Part shown: in pieces, positions 1 to 8,808 of the stretch
How positions within the stretch are numbered: the first letter of the stretch is position 1
How the letters are laid out: every line of letters begins with the position of its first letter
Origin: DAOUKH01 sp965261455
Lineage (GTDB): Bacteria; Chloroflexota; Dehalococcoidia; SHYB01
Length of the DNA: 64,000 nucleotides
Reading direction: 5' to 3'
Assembly (NCBI GenBank): GCA_965261455.1
Contig: OZ253453.1
Coordinates: 2,418,001-2,482,000, forward strand
Notes under the pieces: model-generated
What the model was told of the DNA's origin: nothing
Databases searched by the model: none
The model's input: only the letters and a program-made list of their open reading frames with translations
Translations under genes and position numbers: made by a program

Positions 1-693
1 GACCACCGTCAGGCTGTGCGAGTTCCGTATGTAGCGCAGGCCCTCCAGGAACGCCTCCCGCGCCGACGCCGTCGCGTCGCCCGCGGGCGGACGCGGCGAG
101 AGCCGCACCGCGGTCAGCAATGCGAGCGCCGAGAAGCCGAGGGCCGTGAAGAAGGCCGCCTCGACGCCGCCCCCTTCCAAGATGAATCCCGCAGCTCCGG
201 GCGCGGTCGCCATCATGCCGTTGAGCACAACCGTGAAATGCACCACCGCGTTCGTGACCGCGGGCCGCGGGACCAGATCGGCGATCATCGCCTGCCGCAC
301 CGGCAGCGTGCCCCCCGTCACCGCGCCGCCTAACAGCGAGAAGACCATCAACAGCACGATCGTCATGCCGCCAAATGCCAGAACGACGGCCGTGGCCAGC
401 ACCAAGACGATGTTGAACACCTCCGCGGCCACCAGGATCTTCCGCCGGTCGATCCGGTCCGCCAGCGTCCCGCCCACCAGCGGCAGCACCAGAATCGGGA
501 GCGACCAGAGGGCGAAGCTCAGCGTCACCAGGAACGGCGACTGTGTCAGGTCCTGCGCCAGGTAGGCCCGCCCCAACTGCTGGATGTGGACCGAGGCGAA
601 GGTCATCACCGCGGTCAGCCAGAACCAGCGGTAGCCGCGGTAGTGGAAGGCCTGCAGGCCCCGGATCGGCTCTCGCGCTCGTGTGGGCGGCAT
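1..693 (-). CDS. MFS transporter, partial (C-terminus off the left edge)
   Basis: The first 231 codons of a major facilitator family permease are present, starting at the ATG ending at 693 (MPPTRAREPIRG). Several hydrophobic helices are visible, and the loop after helix 2 carries the MFS motif-A pattern (GTLADRIDRRK, about residues 78-88). The pattern fits the MFS_3 / EntS-like exporter group, which pumps small molecules out using the proton gradient; the substrate cannot be predicted. The gene lies 15 bases downstream of the histidine kinase on the same strand, so it may be the last gene of that operon. Family confident, substrate unknown. Confidence 0.85.
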   Translation of the reverse strand, partial: MPPTRAREPIRGLQAFHYRGYRWFWLTAVMTFASVHIQQLGRAYLAQDLTQSPFLVTLSFALWSLPILVLPLVGGTLADRIDRRKILVAAEVFNIVLVLATAVVLAFGGMTIVLLMVFSLLGGAVTGGTLPVRQAMIADLVPRPAVTNAVVHFTVVLNGMMATAPGAAGFILEGGGVEAAFFTALGFSALALLTAVRLSPRPPAGDATASAREAFLEGLRYIRNSHSLTVV

Positions 694-708
694 GCGAAAG
701 GCCGGGGG

Positions 709-2481
709 CTAGGCGTCGGGGGGCGGAGCGGCGGGGCCGTTACTGATAGGAAGCGTGAAGCGGAACGTCGCGCCCTCGCCGGGGTCGCTTTCGGCCTTAA
801 TCGAGCCTCCTAGCGCCTGGATGGTGTGTTTCGCCAGCGCCAGGCCCAGCCCCGTGCCGCTGCTCGCCCGCGAGGTGTCCGCCTTGTAGAACCGCTCGAA
901 GACGTGCGGCAGGTGCTCCGGCAAGATGCCGGCCCCCGAGTCGGTCACGGACACCTCGACGGCGTCCTCCGCCGCCCGCGCCCGCACCTTCACGATGCCG
1001 TCCGCCGGAGTGAACTTGAGTGCGTTGTCGAACAGGTTCTGCATCACGCCGTGCACCGCGTCCCGGTCGGCGATGACGTCCGGCAGGCCAGGGGGAAGCT
1101 CCACGTCGAGGTCGATCCGCTTGCTCGCCGCCCGCAACCGCACCCGGTCGGCGGCGGCCTCGACGAGGGCGGCGATGCTCATGGGCGCGGGGGCGAACTG
1201 CGCCTTGCCGGCCTCCAGCGTGGCGAGGTCGAGCAGCTCCTGCACCAGCGTCGTCATCTGGTCCACTTCGCCGTTGATGAGGCGGAGGAACTCGGCGGCG
1301 GCGGCCGGATCGTCCGAGGCCGCGGCCTGCAGCGTCTCCACCGACGCTTTGATCGACGCGAGGGGCGTGCGGAGCTCGTGGGAGACGTTGGCGACGAACT
1401 CACGGCGCACGCTTTCGAGCCGGCGAAGCTCGGAGAGGTCGCGCGCGATCACCAACACCGCCGCGCCGCCGCGCCGCTCCATCGGCGTCGCCGACACCTC
1501 CAGCAGCCGCAAGTCGTGGCCGTAGGAGATCTGCGCGGAACGGTGGCGCCCCTCCGCGAGGGCGGCGGTAACGAGGCTCGCCACCTCGTGGTCGCGGACC
1601 ACTTGCATCAGGCGTTGGCCGATCGCCTCGCTGGCGGACACGCCGAAGACCGCGAGGGCCGCCGGATTGGCGACGGCGACCGTCCCGGCCTCGTCCACCA
1701 TCAGCAGCGCGTCGGTCATGCCGTCGATCACCGCGCCGAAGGTGTCGCGCTCGTGGTAGCTCGTCTGAACCTGGTTTTCCAGCGCGGTCGCCATCTCGTT
1801 GATCGCGACGGCCAGCGGGTCCGCCTCGCTGATGTGCGGCGTCTCCGCCCGCTCATAGAGTTGCCCGGCGGCCAGACGTCGTGCCACGTCGGTAAACGCG
1901 CCGAGAGCCCGCTGCAAGTTCCCCGTGAAAAGTAGACTGAAGACGACGAGGGCGGCCAGGGCGGCCGCGCCGACGATGACGACCGGCCGCACCGCGCCCC
2001 AGTAGGCCTCCCCCAAGCTCTCCTTACCGACGGTGACGCGGACGACGCCGAGCACGATGCCGCCATCCGCTACGGGCGCGGCGACGTGCAGCCGCGGCTC
2101 GCCCGTCACCGGGTCGTTGCGGTTCATGCGCTCGGTCCCGCCGTCGAAGGCGGCCTGGATTTCGAGCGCGTCGCCGGTGGTGAGGCCGACCTGGTCGGAG
2201 CTGTAGCGCACCTCGCCTGCCGCGTCGACGACGGTGACCGTCTCGCCGGTGCCGAGGACGGCGGCGGACGCGGCGTCGAGCCGGTCTAGCCCGAGCCGCC
2301 CTTCGATGACGCCGCGAGCGGTCGCGGCCAGGCCGTGGGCCTGGGCGGCTGTCCTGGCGTCCAGTGCGTCCGCCGCCTGGCCGCGCGCGCGCGCGCCGAG
2401 CACGACCGACGTCGCGATCGTGATCGCCGCCACGAGAACAAGGCTCGACAGCAGCATCCGCCAGCGCAGGCTTCGAAACAT
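709..2481 (-). CDS. Sensor histidine kinase, PhoR-like (HAMP-PAS-HisKA-HATPase)
   Basis: A 590-residue membrane sensor kinase. It has an N-terminal transmembrane helix (about 10-30), an extracytoplasmic sensing region (31-163), a second helix (164-187), a HAMP-like linker (about 188-240), a PAS domain (about 245-350), a HisKA domain with phospho-accepting His368 (NVSHELRTPL), and a C-terminal ATPase with a DSGAGI G1 box and a GTGLGL G2 box. It starts one base after the stop of the response regulator on the same strand, so the pair is translationally linked. The order regulator-kinase and the domain set match PhoB/PhoR or WalR/WalK systems. The signal is unknown; phosphate or envelope stress are family-based guesses. 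Confidence 0.93.
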   Translation of the reverse strand: MFRSLRWRMLLSSLVLVAAITIATSVVLGARARGQAADALDARTAAQAHGLAATARGVIEGRLGLDRLDAASAAVLGTGETVTVVDAAGEVRYSSDQVGLTTGDALEIQAAFDGGTERMNRNDPVTGEPRLHVAAPVADGGIVLGVVRVTVGKESLGEAYWGAVRPVVIVGAAALAALVVFSLLFTGNLQRALGAFTDVARRLAAGQLYERAETPHISEADPLAVAINEMATALENQVQTSYHERDTFGAVIDGMTDALLMVDEAGTVAVANPAALAVFGVSASEAIGQRLMQVVRDHEVASLVTAALAEGRHRSAQISYGHDLRLLEVSATPMERRGGAAVLVIARDLSELRRLESVRREFVANVSHELRTPLASIKASVETLQAAASDDPAAAAEFLRLINGEVDQMTTLVQELLDLATLEAGKAQFAPAPMSIAALVEAAADRVRLRAASKRIDLDVELPPGLPDVIADRDAVHGVMQNLFDNALKFTPADGIVKVRARAAEDAVEVSVTDSGAGILPEHLPHVFERFYKADTSRASSGTGLGLALAKHTIQALGGSIKAESDPGEGATFRFTLPISNGPAAPPPDA

Positions 2482-2482
2482 C

Positions 2483-3193
2483 CTACGCCTCGAACTTGTA
2501 GCCGATGCCCCTTATCGTAACCAGGTGCTTGGGGCGGCTGGGGTCCTCTTCGATCTTCTCCCGGAGCCAGCGCACGTGAACGTCGACCGTACGCGTGTCG
2601 CCGCTGTACTCGTAGCCCCAAATGCGCTCCAAGAGCGCGTCGCGGGAGAAGACGATGTCCTGGTTTTTCAGCAAGAAGGCCAGCAGGTCGAACTCCTTGG
2701 GACGCAGCGGCGTTTCCGTCCCTCCGATGACAAAGCGCCGCGCCGCCGGATCGAGCTCAAGATTGTGCGCGGTGAGCACCTCGTGGGCCTGCTTCTGGTC
2801 GCTCGCCCGCCGGTCCATCTCGACCCGGCGCAGTAGAGCGCCCACCCGGGCGAGCAGCTCGCGCATGCTGAAGGGCTTCGTCATGTAGTCGTCGGCGCCG
2901 ACTTCGAGCCCGACGATGCGGTCGACTTCCTCCACCTTCGCCGTGAGCATGAGAATCGGCGTCGTGGCCTCCCGCCGGATGGCGCGGCAGACGTCAAGGC
3001 CGTCCAGCTTGGGCAACATGAGGTCCAAGATCACGAGGTCGGGCGTCGAGGTGAGCGCGAGGTCGCGGCCCTCCGCGCCGTCGCTGGCTACGAGCACCTT
3101 GAACCCATCGCGGCCCAGATTGTAGGAAAGGGCCCGGCGAAGAGTGTCTTCGTCCTCGATGACGAGTACGGTGCGCTGGCCTGTGGGGTCCAC
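2483..3193 (-). CDS. OmpR/PhoB-family response regulator
   Basis: A 236-residue two-component regulator. The receiver domain (about 8-120) has the acidic pocket (VIEDED), the phospho-acceptor Asp57 (VILDLMLPKLDG), a switch Thr (MLTAK) and the conserved Lys (MTKPFS). A winged-helix DNA-binding domain follows (about 140-233: LRPKEFDLLAFLL ... RTVDVHVRWLREKI). I chose the GTG at 3191-3193 because the receiver domain begins right after it and a perfect TATAAT lies six bases upstream; the frame stays open further upstream, but that sequence does not look like protein. It is the partner of the adjacent kinase. Confidence 0.92.
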   Translation of the reverse strand: MDPTGQRTVLVIEDEDTLRRALSYNLGRDGFKVLVASDGAEGRDLALTSTPDLVILDLMLPKLDGLDVCRAIRREATTPILMLTAKVEEVDRIVGLEVGADDYMTKPFSMRELLARVGALLRRVEMDRRASDQKQAHEVLTAHNLELDPAARRFVIGGTETPLRPKEFDLLAFLLKNQDIVFSRDALLERIWGYEYSGDTRTVDVHVRWLREKIEEDPSRPKHLVTIRGIGYKFEA

Positions 3194-3199
3194 GCGCCG

Positions 3200-3205
3200 A
3201 TTATA
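3200..3205 (-). promoter_or_regulatory. -10 box (TATAAT) for the two-component operon
   Basis: A perfect TATAAT reads on the minus strand with six bases between it and the GTG at 3193. The expected transcription start is at or next to the start codon, which implies a leaderless mRNA. The box also overlaps the end of the glycerate kinase gene upstream (stop at 3201). No clear -35 element was seen. Confidence 0.55.
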
Positions 3206-4349
3206 CCCCCGCGGCGCCCGAAGGCGGACGCCCTGCCCACCGCAGAACGGCCCGCTTGGCCGCCGCCTCCACCCGCGCGGCGGTACGCTCGGACGGTGTG
3301 TCCGGCGGGTCCTCCCCGCCAAGCTCCTCGCTCGCCACGACGCCGTGGGGCCGAAGCTCCTCCGGCGTGAGGTCGATCCGCCCACAGACCGCGATCACGG
3401 GCGCACCCGCGTCCCGCGCGGCGTGGGCGACGGCCAGGACGCCCTTCCCGTCGAGCGTGCCGGCATCGAGACGTCCTTCCCCGGTAAGCACCAGGTCCGC
3501 AGTGTTGAAACGGGCGGTCGGGCCGATGAAGTCGAGCACGATCGACCCGCCGTCCACGAGCTCCGCGCCCAAGAAAGCGTACAGACCGCCGGCTAGGCCG
3601 CCGGCCGGCCCGCTGCGCGGTGTGGCCGGCAGGTCGACGCCGGTCGCCACGCGCACCACGCGGCAATACTTGTCGAGGCAGGCTGAGAGCAGGTCCATGT
3701 CGTCGGCGTCGCACCCCTTCTGCGCCATGAACTTGCGCGGGCCCTCCGGCCCCGTCATCGGAATGTCGACGTCGCAGGCGACGCGCACGCGGGCCTCGGC
3801 CAGGCGTGGGTCGAGACCGCTGACGTCGATGGTGGCCAGTGCGCTCAGGGCCGCGCCGCCGGGCGGAAGAAGCCCGCCGACAGCATCGAGGAAGCGCACG
3901 CCCAGGGCGCTCAGCGCGCCGGCCCCGCCGTCCACCGTCGCGCTGCCGCCCATGCCGACCAGGACCTCGCGGTAGCCGCGGTCAAGGGCCTCACGTATAA
4001 GCTCGCCCGTCCCGTACGTCGATGCGGCGCGGGGATCGAGACGCGCCGGGTCAAGTAGGCGCAGGCCCGACGCCCGCGCCATCTCGACGACGGCGGTGCC
4101 CCCGCCGCCCAACGCCCCCCACCGCGCCCGCGCCGGGGCGCCAAGCGGCCCACGGACTTCCGCTTCGAAATACTGCCCGCCGGTCGCGCCCACCAGCACG
4201 TCGAGGGTGTCGTCGCCGCCGTCGGCCATCGGCAGCGCGACGGCCTCGGCTTGGGGAAGCGCGGCGCGGCAGCCTCGGGCCATGGCACGGGCCGCCTCGT
4301 GGGCGCTCAGGCTGCCCTTGAACGCCTGCGGCATGCACAGGATACGCAA
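3201..4349 (-). CDS. Glycerate kinase (GarK/GlxK family)
   Basis: A 382-residue protein beginning MRILCMPQAFKGSLSAHEAA, the typical N-terminus of the bacterial glycerate kinase family, with MADGGDDTLDVL and MGGSATVDGGAGAL as further family landmarks. The length fits the family. It would phosphorylate D-glycerate to 2-phosphoglycerate (GarK/GlxK type), feeding lower glycolysis. The start is TTG. The glycolate oxidase operon at 6.0 kb and the glyoxylate aminotransferase at 12.8 kb make a role in glycolate/glyoxylate salvage likely. Confidence 0.9.
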   Translation of the reverse strand: MRILCMPQAFKGSLSAHEAARAMARGCRAALPQAEAVALPMADGGDDTLDVLVGATGGQYFEAEVRGPLGAPARARWGALGGGGTAVVEMARASGLRLLDPARLDPRAASTYGTGELIREALDRGYREVLVGMGGSATVDGGAGALSALGVRFLDAVGGLLPPGGAALSALATIDVSGLDPRLAEARVRVACDVDIPMTGPEGPRKFMAQKGCDADDMDLLSACLDKYCRVVRVATGVDLPATPRSGPAGGLAGGLYAFLGAELVDGGSIVLDFIGPTARFNTADLVLTGEGRLDAGTLDGKGVLAVAHAARDAGAPVIAVCGRIDLTPEELRPHGVVASEELGGEDPPDTPSERTAARVEAAAKRAVLRWAGRPPSGAAGV

Positions 4350-4359
4350 GGCCGCCGCT

Positions 4360-5247
4360 CTACGCCTGCTCCGCGCCGCCCCCGACGCCGTCGTAGAACG
4401 CGTAGGTCTCGGCGCCGATTCCGACGGGTTCGAGATGCCGCCCCAGGGTGCTCTCGAAAAACTCCTCCAAGGCGCGGACGTCCCACCCGTCGGCGTGCAC
4501 CGCCGGATGGATCGGCTTGGGGTGCGAGAACAGGCTCAGCGTATTGCCCTGCAGCCGCACGATCTGGCCGGTCACGTTCGTCGCCGCGTCGCTGGCCAAA
4601 AAGACGACCAGCGGCGCGATCGTCTCCGGCGGCACCTGGGCGGTGGTCGGATAGCCGCCCGCGGTCGACATGTCCGACATCCGTGTATACGCCAGCGGTG
4701 AGATCCCGTTGACGCGGATCCCGTGGCGGGCCAGATCGAGGGCCATCGCGTAGGTCAGCCCGGCGACGCCCCCCTTGCTCGCGGAGTAGATCGAGCGCCC
4801 TTCCAGGCCGGCCTGCGCCCCGGACGTGACGTTGAGGATGCACCCCCGCCGCTGGGGAATCATCGCCTCGGCGGCGTGACGGCCCATGGCGAAAACCCCT
4901 TTGACGTTGACGGCGATGATCGCGTCGAGCTCCTCCTCCGTCGCCTCCCATATCGGCGCCACGCGGTAGAGCCCCGCGTTGTTCACCAGCACGTCGAGCC
5001 CGCCGTACTCCTCGACGCAGTGCTCGACGACCCCGCGCGTCTCGTCCCACCGCGCCACGCTGCCGCCGTCGGCGGCGGCCTCGCCGCCCGCATCGCGGAT
5101 CTCACGCGCCACGCCCGCGGCCTCTTCAACGTCGATGTCATTGACCAGCACCCGGGCGCCCTCGGCGGCCATGGCCATGGCGTACGCCCGCCCCAAGCCG
5201 CGCCCCGCTCCCGTGACGATGACCGCCTTGCCTTCAAGCACACCCAT
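4360..5247 (-). CDS. SDR-family NAD(P)-dependent oxidoreductase
   Basis: A classical short-chain dehydrogenase/reductase of 295 residues. The cofactor motif TGAGRGLGRA is near residue 11, followed by VNNAG, and the catalytic Ser ... YSASK pair (SGAQAG ... IYSASKGG). The start is the ATG at 5245-5247 (MGVLEGKAVIVTGAG); the frame is open further upstream but looks non-coding, and a TATACT box sits 20 bases before this ATG. About 40 residues follow the usual SDR core, including an acidic, Phe-rich stretch (LEEFFESTLG). Substrate unknown. It ends ten bases before glycerate kinase, so co-transcription is plausible. Confidence 0.88.
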   Translation of the reverse strand: MGVLEGKAVIVTGAGRGLGRAYAMAMAAEGARVLVNDIDVEEAAGVAREIRDAGGEAAADGGSVARWDETRGVVEHCVEEYGGLDVLVNNAGLYRVAPIWEATEEELDAIIAVNVKGVFAMGRHAAEAMIPQRRGCILNVTSGAQAGLEGRSIYSASKGGVAGLTYAMALDLARHGIRVNGISPLAYTRMSDMSTAGGYPTTAQVPPETIAPLVVFLASDAATNVTGQIVRLQGNTLSLFSHPKPIHPAVHADGWDVRALEEFFESTLGRHLEPVGIGAETYAFYDGVGGGAEQA

Positions 5248-5266
5248 ACCGCCCTCCAGGCGGCGC

Positions 5267-5272
5267 AGTATA
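5267..5272 (-). promoter_or_regulatory. -10 box (TATACT) for the SDR gene
   Basis: TATACT reads on the minus strand 19-24 bases before the SDR start codon, giving a short leader of about 13 bases. No convincing -35 was found. The same TATACT hexamer occurs before the toxin-antitoxin module (38683) and the radical SAM gene (54047). Confidence 0.4.
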
Positions 5273-5311
5273 GCAGCCGCTCCGCGGCTCACCACACGCG
5301 GCGAACGGAGC

Positions 5312-5542
5312 TCATCCCTCCCAGGCGGACAGCTTCGCCTCCGGAAGAGGGTCAAAGAAGCTGTCGTCGACGGCGATACGCTCCGCCAGAGCGCCGAAGC
5401 ACCGCTTGCCCCGGCGCTCATACCTCACGAGCCGTGCGACCGGACTGCCGTTACGCGCGATCACGACCTCCTCACCGGCCTCGACTGCCGCGAGCAACCG
5501 CGACAACTGCGTCTTCGCTTGCTGGATGTTGACTGTCGTCAT
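5312..5542 (-). CDS. Phd/YefM-type antitoxin, apparently orphan
   Basis: A 76-residue protein with the typical Phd/YefM layout: MTTVNIQQAKTQLSRLL, then VEAGEEVVIARNGSPVARLV, then an acidic C-terminal tail ending PLPEAKLSAWEG. Such proteins bind DNA through the N-terminal half and wrap a VapC (PIN) toxin with the tail. A toxin gene normally follows with an ATGA overlap. Here the overlap is still present (GGATGA at the stop), but the frame it opens ends after eight codons and the SDR gene begins. The toxin seems to have been lost. Confidence 0.85.
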   Translation of the reverse strand: MTTVNIQQAKTQLSRLLAAVEAGEEVVIARNGSPVARLVRYERRGKRCFGALAERIAVDDSFFDPLPEAKLSAWEG

Positions 5543-5989
5543 GATGACCGCTCCGGCGGCCTTGTTCCCTAAGCCTAGGCCCTAATCCGGCGCGGCCTCA
5601 AGTCCCTCCGCCCCTCCCTGCTTTTACTCCAGACCTTTGCACAACCCGCTCGCAGCCTGGAACAGGGGGAGCGGGGAGGTCTTGCCCCCTCTCCCGCGGG
5701 GAGAGGGTCGGGGTGAGGGCGGGGGGTGGGGGGTGGGGAGGGGTGCGCCAAGATCCATGGAGTCGCTAGTGCCCATAATGGAGAGGCCTCCCACGGGAGA
5801 GGAATGAGGTGAGCCCCCCCCCGACCACAACGAAGCGGCATCGAAGTCCGCCACCGTGGCGTCAGTCAGCCCCGGGTTGCGCAAAGGTCTCAGAAGGAGG
5901 ATGGGTCCTCCCCGCCTCGCTGGGCTGCCTCCCGTTCGCCCCGAGCCCGCAGACTGGCGCGACCGGCCCTGCTCCCCTACCATGACCCC
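5543..5989. repeat. Intergenic region with hairpin repeat family, copy 1
   Basis: No convincing gene. About 5625-5890 holds a copy of the dispersed repeat found six more times in this window: a CAGACCTTTGCACAACCCG-like segment, a hairpin core (CCCTCTCCCGCGGGGAGAGG, 5688-5707), a G-rich run, and the trailing module GCATCGAAGTCCGCCACC (5838-5855). Open frames here are short and repeat-derived. Confidence 0.6.
5978..5983 (+). promoter_or_regulatory. Possible -10 box (TACCAT) of a leaderless glcDEF operon
   Basis: TACCAT matches TANNNT and ends six bases before the glcD ATG, the same spacing seen for the response regulator and fmt genes. No ribosome binding site fits between it and the start. 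The hexamer is weak on its own; the constant spacing is the evidence. Confidence 0.35.
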
Positions 5990-7441
5990 ATGCCGCGCGC
6001 CGCGCACGACCAGTCCCTAATCGACGTCCTCAAAGGCATCGTGGGCGACGAACACGTCCTCCACACCCCCGAGGACATGCTCGTCTTCGAGTTCGACGGC
6101 TCCATCGACCGCCGGCTCCCCCAGGCCGTCGTGCTCCCCTCGACCGCCGAGGAGGTGTCGCGCGTCGTCCGGCTCGCCCACGATCACGGCGTCCCCCTCG
6201 TCCCCCGCGGCGCCGGGACGGGCCTCAGCGGCGGCGCGGTCGCCATCGAGGGCGGCATCCTCCTCGTCACCACCCGCATGAACCGTATCCTCGAAGTCGA
6301 TCCGGTGAACCGCTGCGCCGTCGTCGAGCCCGGCGTCATCAACCTGCACGTCAGCCAGCGCGTCGCCGAGTACGGCCTGATGTACGTCCCCGACCCGTCG
6401 AGCCAGAAGACCTGCACCATCGGCGGCAACGTCGCCGAGAACTCGGGCGGGCCCCACTGCCTGGCCTACGGCGTCACGACGAACCACGTCCTCGGCCTCG
6501 AAGTCGTGCTGCCCGACGGCGACATGGTCTGGCTCGGCGGCTACGAGCCCGGCCGCCCCGGCTACGACCTCCTCGGCCTCTTCATCGGCTCCGAGGGCAC
6601 CCTCGGCGTCGCCACCAAGATCATGGTCAAGCTCACCCCTGAGCCCGAGGCCGTCAAGACCCTCGTCGCCCCGTTCAAGGACATCGACGACGCCAGCCGC
6701 GCCGTCTCTGAGATCATCGCCCGCGGCGTCATCCCCGCCGCCCTCGAAATGATGGACCGCATGACCATCGAGGCCGTCGGCCCCATCGTCCGCGCCGAAT
6801 ACCCGCCCGACGCCGGCGCCGTCCTCCTCATCGAGGTCGACGGCCCACGCGAGGCCGTGGACGCCGACGCCGCGTCCGTCGAGGCCATCTGCGTCGAGCT
6901 CGGCGCGCAAGAGATCCGCAGCGCCGAAGACCCCAAGCGCCGCGAGCGCCTCTGGGCCGCCCGCAAGGGCGCGCTCGGCGCGCTGGGGCGGCTCTCCCCC
7001 AACTACTACATCCTCGACGGCGTCGTGCCGCGCACCCGCCTCCCCGAAGTCCTGCGCCTCGTCAACGACATCTGCGACCGGCACGGCTTCCGCGTCTCCA
7101 ACGTCTTCCACGCCGGCGACGGCAACCTCCACCCCAACCTCCTCTTCGACGAACGCGTCGAGGGCGAGGCCGAGCGCGTCCTCGACGCCGGCGAGGAGAT
7201 CATGCGCGTCTGCGTCGACGTCGGCGGCAGCATCACCGGCGAGCACGGCGTCGGTCTCGAAAAGAAGAGCTTCATGCGCCTGATCTTCACCGACGAGGAC
7301 CTGCACGCCATGGAGAAAGTGAAGACGGCCTTCGGCGCCACCGACACCTTCAACCCCTGCAAGGTGCTCCCCACCGGCATCGCCTGCGGCGAGGGCTGGA
7401 AGCTGTCGCGACTCCCCTCCATTCCCGGGGCCTACCTCTAA
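5990..7441 (+). CDS. glcD: Glycolate oxidase subunit GlcD (FAD-linked oxidase)
   Basis: A 483-residue protein of the FAD_binding_4 / FAD-oxidase C family. The FAD-binding stretch reads PRGAGTGLSGGAV (about residue 70) with IGGNVAENSGGP further on; the C-terminal half has VFHAGDGNLHPN and SITGEHGVGLEKK, typical of GlcD and D-lactate dehydrogenases. It oxidises glycolate (or a similar 2-hydroxy acid) to glyoxylate, passing electrons to the GlcE/GlcF partners and the respiratory chain. It is first in a tight operon with glcE (three bases apart) and glcF. The flanking glyoxylate aminotransferase and glycerate kinase favour glycolate over lactate. Confidence 0.93.
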   Translation: MPRAAHDQSLIDVLKGIVGDEHVLHTPEDMLVFEFDGSIDRRLPQAVVLPSTAEEVSRVVRLAHDHGVPLVPRGAGTGLSGGAVAIEGGILLVTTRMNRILEVDPVNRCAVVEPGVINLHVSQRVAEYGLMYVPDPSSQKTCTIGGNVAENSGGPHCLAYGVTTNHVLGLEVVLPDGDMVWLGGYEPGRPGYDLLGLFIGSEGTLGVATKIMVKLTPEPEAVKTLVAPFKDIDDASRAVSEIIARGVIPAALEMMDRMTIEAVGPIVRAEYPPDAGAVLLIEVDGPREAVDADAASVEAICVELGAQEIRSAEDPKRRERLWAARKGALGALGRLSPNYYILDGVVPRTRLPEVLRLVNDICDRHGFRVSNVFHAGDGNLHPNLLFDERVEGEAERVLDAGEEIMRVCVDVGGSITGEHGVGLEKKSFMRLIFTDEDLHAMEKVKTAFGATDTFNPCKVLPTGIACGEGWKLSRLPSIPGAYL

Positions 7442-7444
7442 GGC

Positions 7445-8803
7445 ATGACCGGCGCGGCGCTGCATGACGCGCTGGCCGACGCCGTGGGCCCCGGCGCGCT
7501 GGCCCACGACGGGCAGCTCCCCCTCTTCGCCGTCGACGGCGCCGTACCCAAGGCCGCCGCCGCCCCCGAGTCGGTCGACGCCGCGGCAGCCCTGCTCCGC
7601 CTCGCCAACGAGTCCGGCCTCGCCGTGATTCCCCGCGGCGGAGGCGGCGCGCTCGCCGCCGGCATGCCGCCCGACCGCCTCGACGTCATCCTGGAAACCC
7701 GGCGGCTGAACGCCCTCACCCTCCACGAACCCGCCGACCTCGTCGCCGGTGCCCAGGCCGGCATGACCCTCGAAGCCCTCAACCGGACCCTCGCCGAGCA
7801 CGGCCAGATGCTCCCCCTCGACGCGCCCAACCCCGGACGCACCACCCTCGGCGGCCTGCTCTCCGCCGACGTGAGCGGCCCCCGCCGCGGCTTCTACGGC
7901 GCGGCCCGCGACCGAGTCATCGGCCTGAAGGTGCTCGACCCCGCCGGCACGCCCATCAAGGGCGGCGGGCGGGTGGTGAAGAACGTAGCGGGCTACGACA
8001 TCCCCAAGCTCTTCATCGGCGCACACGGCACCCTCGGCCTTATCACCGAAGCGACGTTCAAGCTCGCGCCGCTCCCCGCCGCGCGGTCGGCGATCGTCGG
8101 CGCCTTCTCCAAGATCGGGCCCGCCCTCGACGCCGCCCTCGCCATCATCAAGAGCGGACTCCGCCCCGCCGCCCTCGACCTCCTCAACGGCGCGGCCTAC
8201 CGGGCCGCCGCGAAGCGCGTCCAAATGCCCTCCATCTCCGACCGCGACTACTTCATCGCCGCCGAGCTCGCCGGCGTCCCCGGAGCCGTCGAGCGCCAGA
8301 CCATGCAGGTCCACCGCGCCATCACCGACGCCGGCGGCAAGTCGCTGCTCGTCGAGGAGTCATCGCAGCGCGAGGGCTTCTGGCGCGCCGTCATCGACCT
8401 CGGACGCACCGCGCAGCGCCCCGCTACAATGATCACGCGCTTCTCCTGCCGGTGGGACGGCCTCGAAAAGCTCTTCCTGGGGCACGAGGCCCTGGCGGAG
8501 AGCAACGAGTGCGAGGCGGCCATCGAGGTCTACCTCGGCGTGGGGCTGGGACGGGCCGCTTGGTGGCTCGGCGAGAGCCCGCCGCCGGAGCCGGCGAAGC
8601 TGGCCGCGATTATCGTCACCCTGCGGAAGGCGGCGGAGATCGCCGGCGGCCCGTTCGTCGTCGAGGCAGCGCCGCTCGGCGTCAAGAAGCTGGTGGACGT
8701 CTGGGGCCCGACGGGGCCCGATTTCAAGATCATGCGGCGGATCAAAGACCTGTTCGACCCCAACGAGGTGATGAGCCCGGGCCGCTTCCTCGGCGGGCTC
8801 TAG
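7445..8803 (+). CDS. glcE: Glycolate oxidase subunit GlcE (FAD-binding)
   Basis: A 452-residue FAD-binding protein related to GlcD. The PP-loop region is VIPRGGGGALAAGMPP and a second landmark is LGGLLSADVSGPRRGFYG with KNVAGYDIPKLFIGAHG, which is characteristic of GlcE. The tail ends with IKDLFDPNEVMSPGRF, the usual C-terminus of these oxidases. It forms the membrane-associated glycolate oxidase complex with GlcD and GlcF. It starts three bases after glcD and ends five bases before glcF. The protein is somewhat longer than E. coli GlcE. Confidence 0.92.
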   Translation: MTGAALHDALADAVGPGALAHDGQLPLFAVDGAVPKAAAAPESVDAAAALLRLANESGLAVIPRGGGGALAAGMPPDRLDVILETRRLNALTLHEPADLVAGAQAGMTLEALNRTLAEHGQMLPLDAPNPGRTTLGGLLSADVSGPRRGFYGAARDRVIGLKVLDPAGTPIKGGGRVVKNVAGYDIPKLFIGAHGTLGLITEATFKLAPLPAARSAIVGAFSKIGPALDAALAIIKSGLRPAALDLLNGAAYRAAAKRVQMPSISDRDYFIAAELAGVPGAVERQTMQVHRAITDAGGKSLLVEESSQREGFWRAVIDLGRTAQRPATMITRFSCRWDGLEKLFLGHEALAESNECEAAIEVYLGVGLGRAAWWLGESPPPEPAKLAAIIVTLRKAAEIAGGPFVVEAAPLGVKKLVDVWGPTGPDFKIMRRIKDLFDPNEVMSPGRFLGGL

Positions 8804-8808
8804 ACGCG

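Noticed and set aside
2483..3385. Longer version of the response regulator
   Set aside because: The extra 64 residues are Arg/Gly-rich antisense of glycerate kinase; the receiver domain starts at GTG 3193.
6017..8314. 765-codon minus-strand open frame opposite glcD and glcE
   Set aside because: High-GC antisense shadow; composition is Gly/Asp/Val repeats without any motif, and glcDE are unmistakable.
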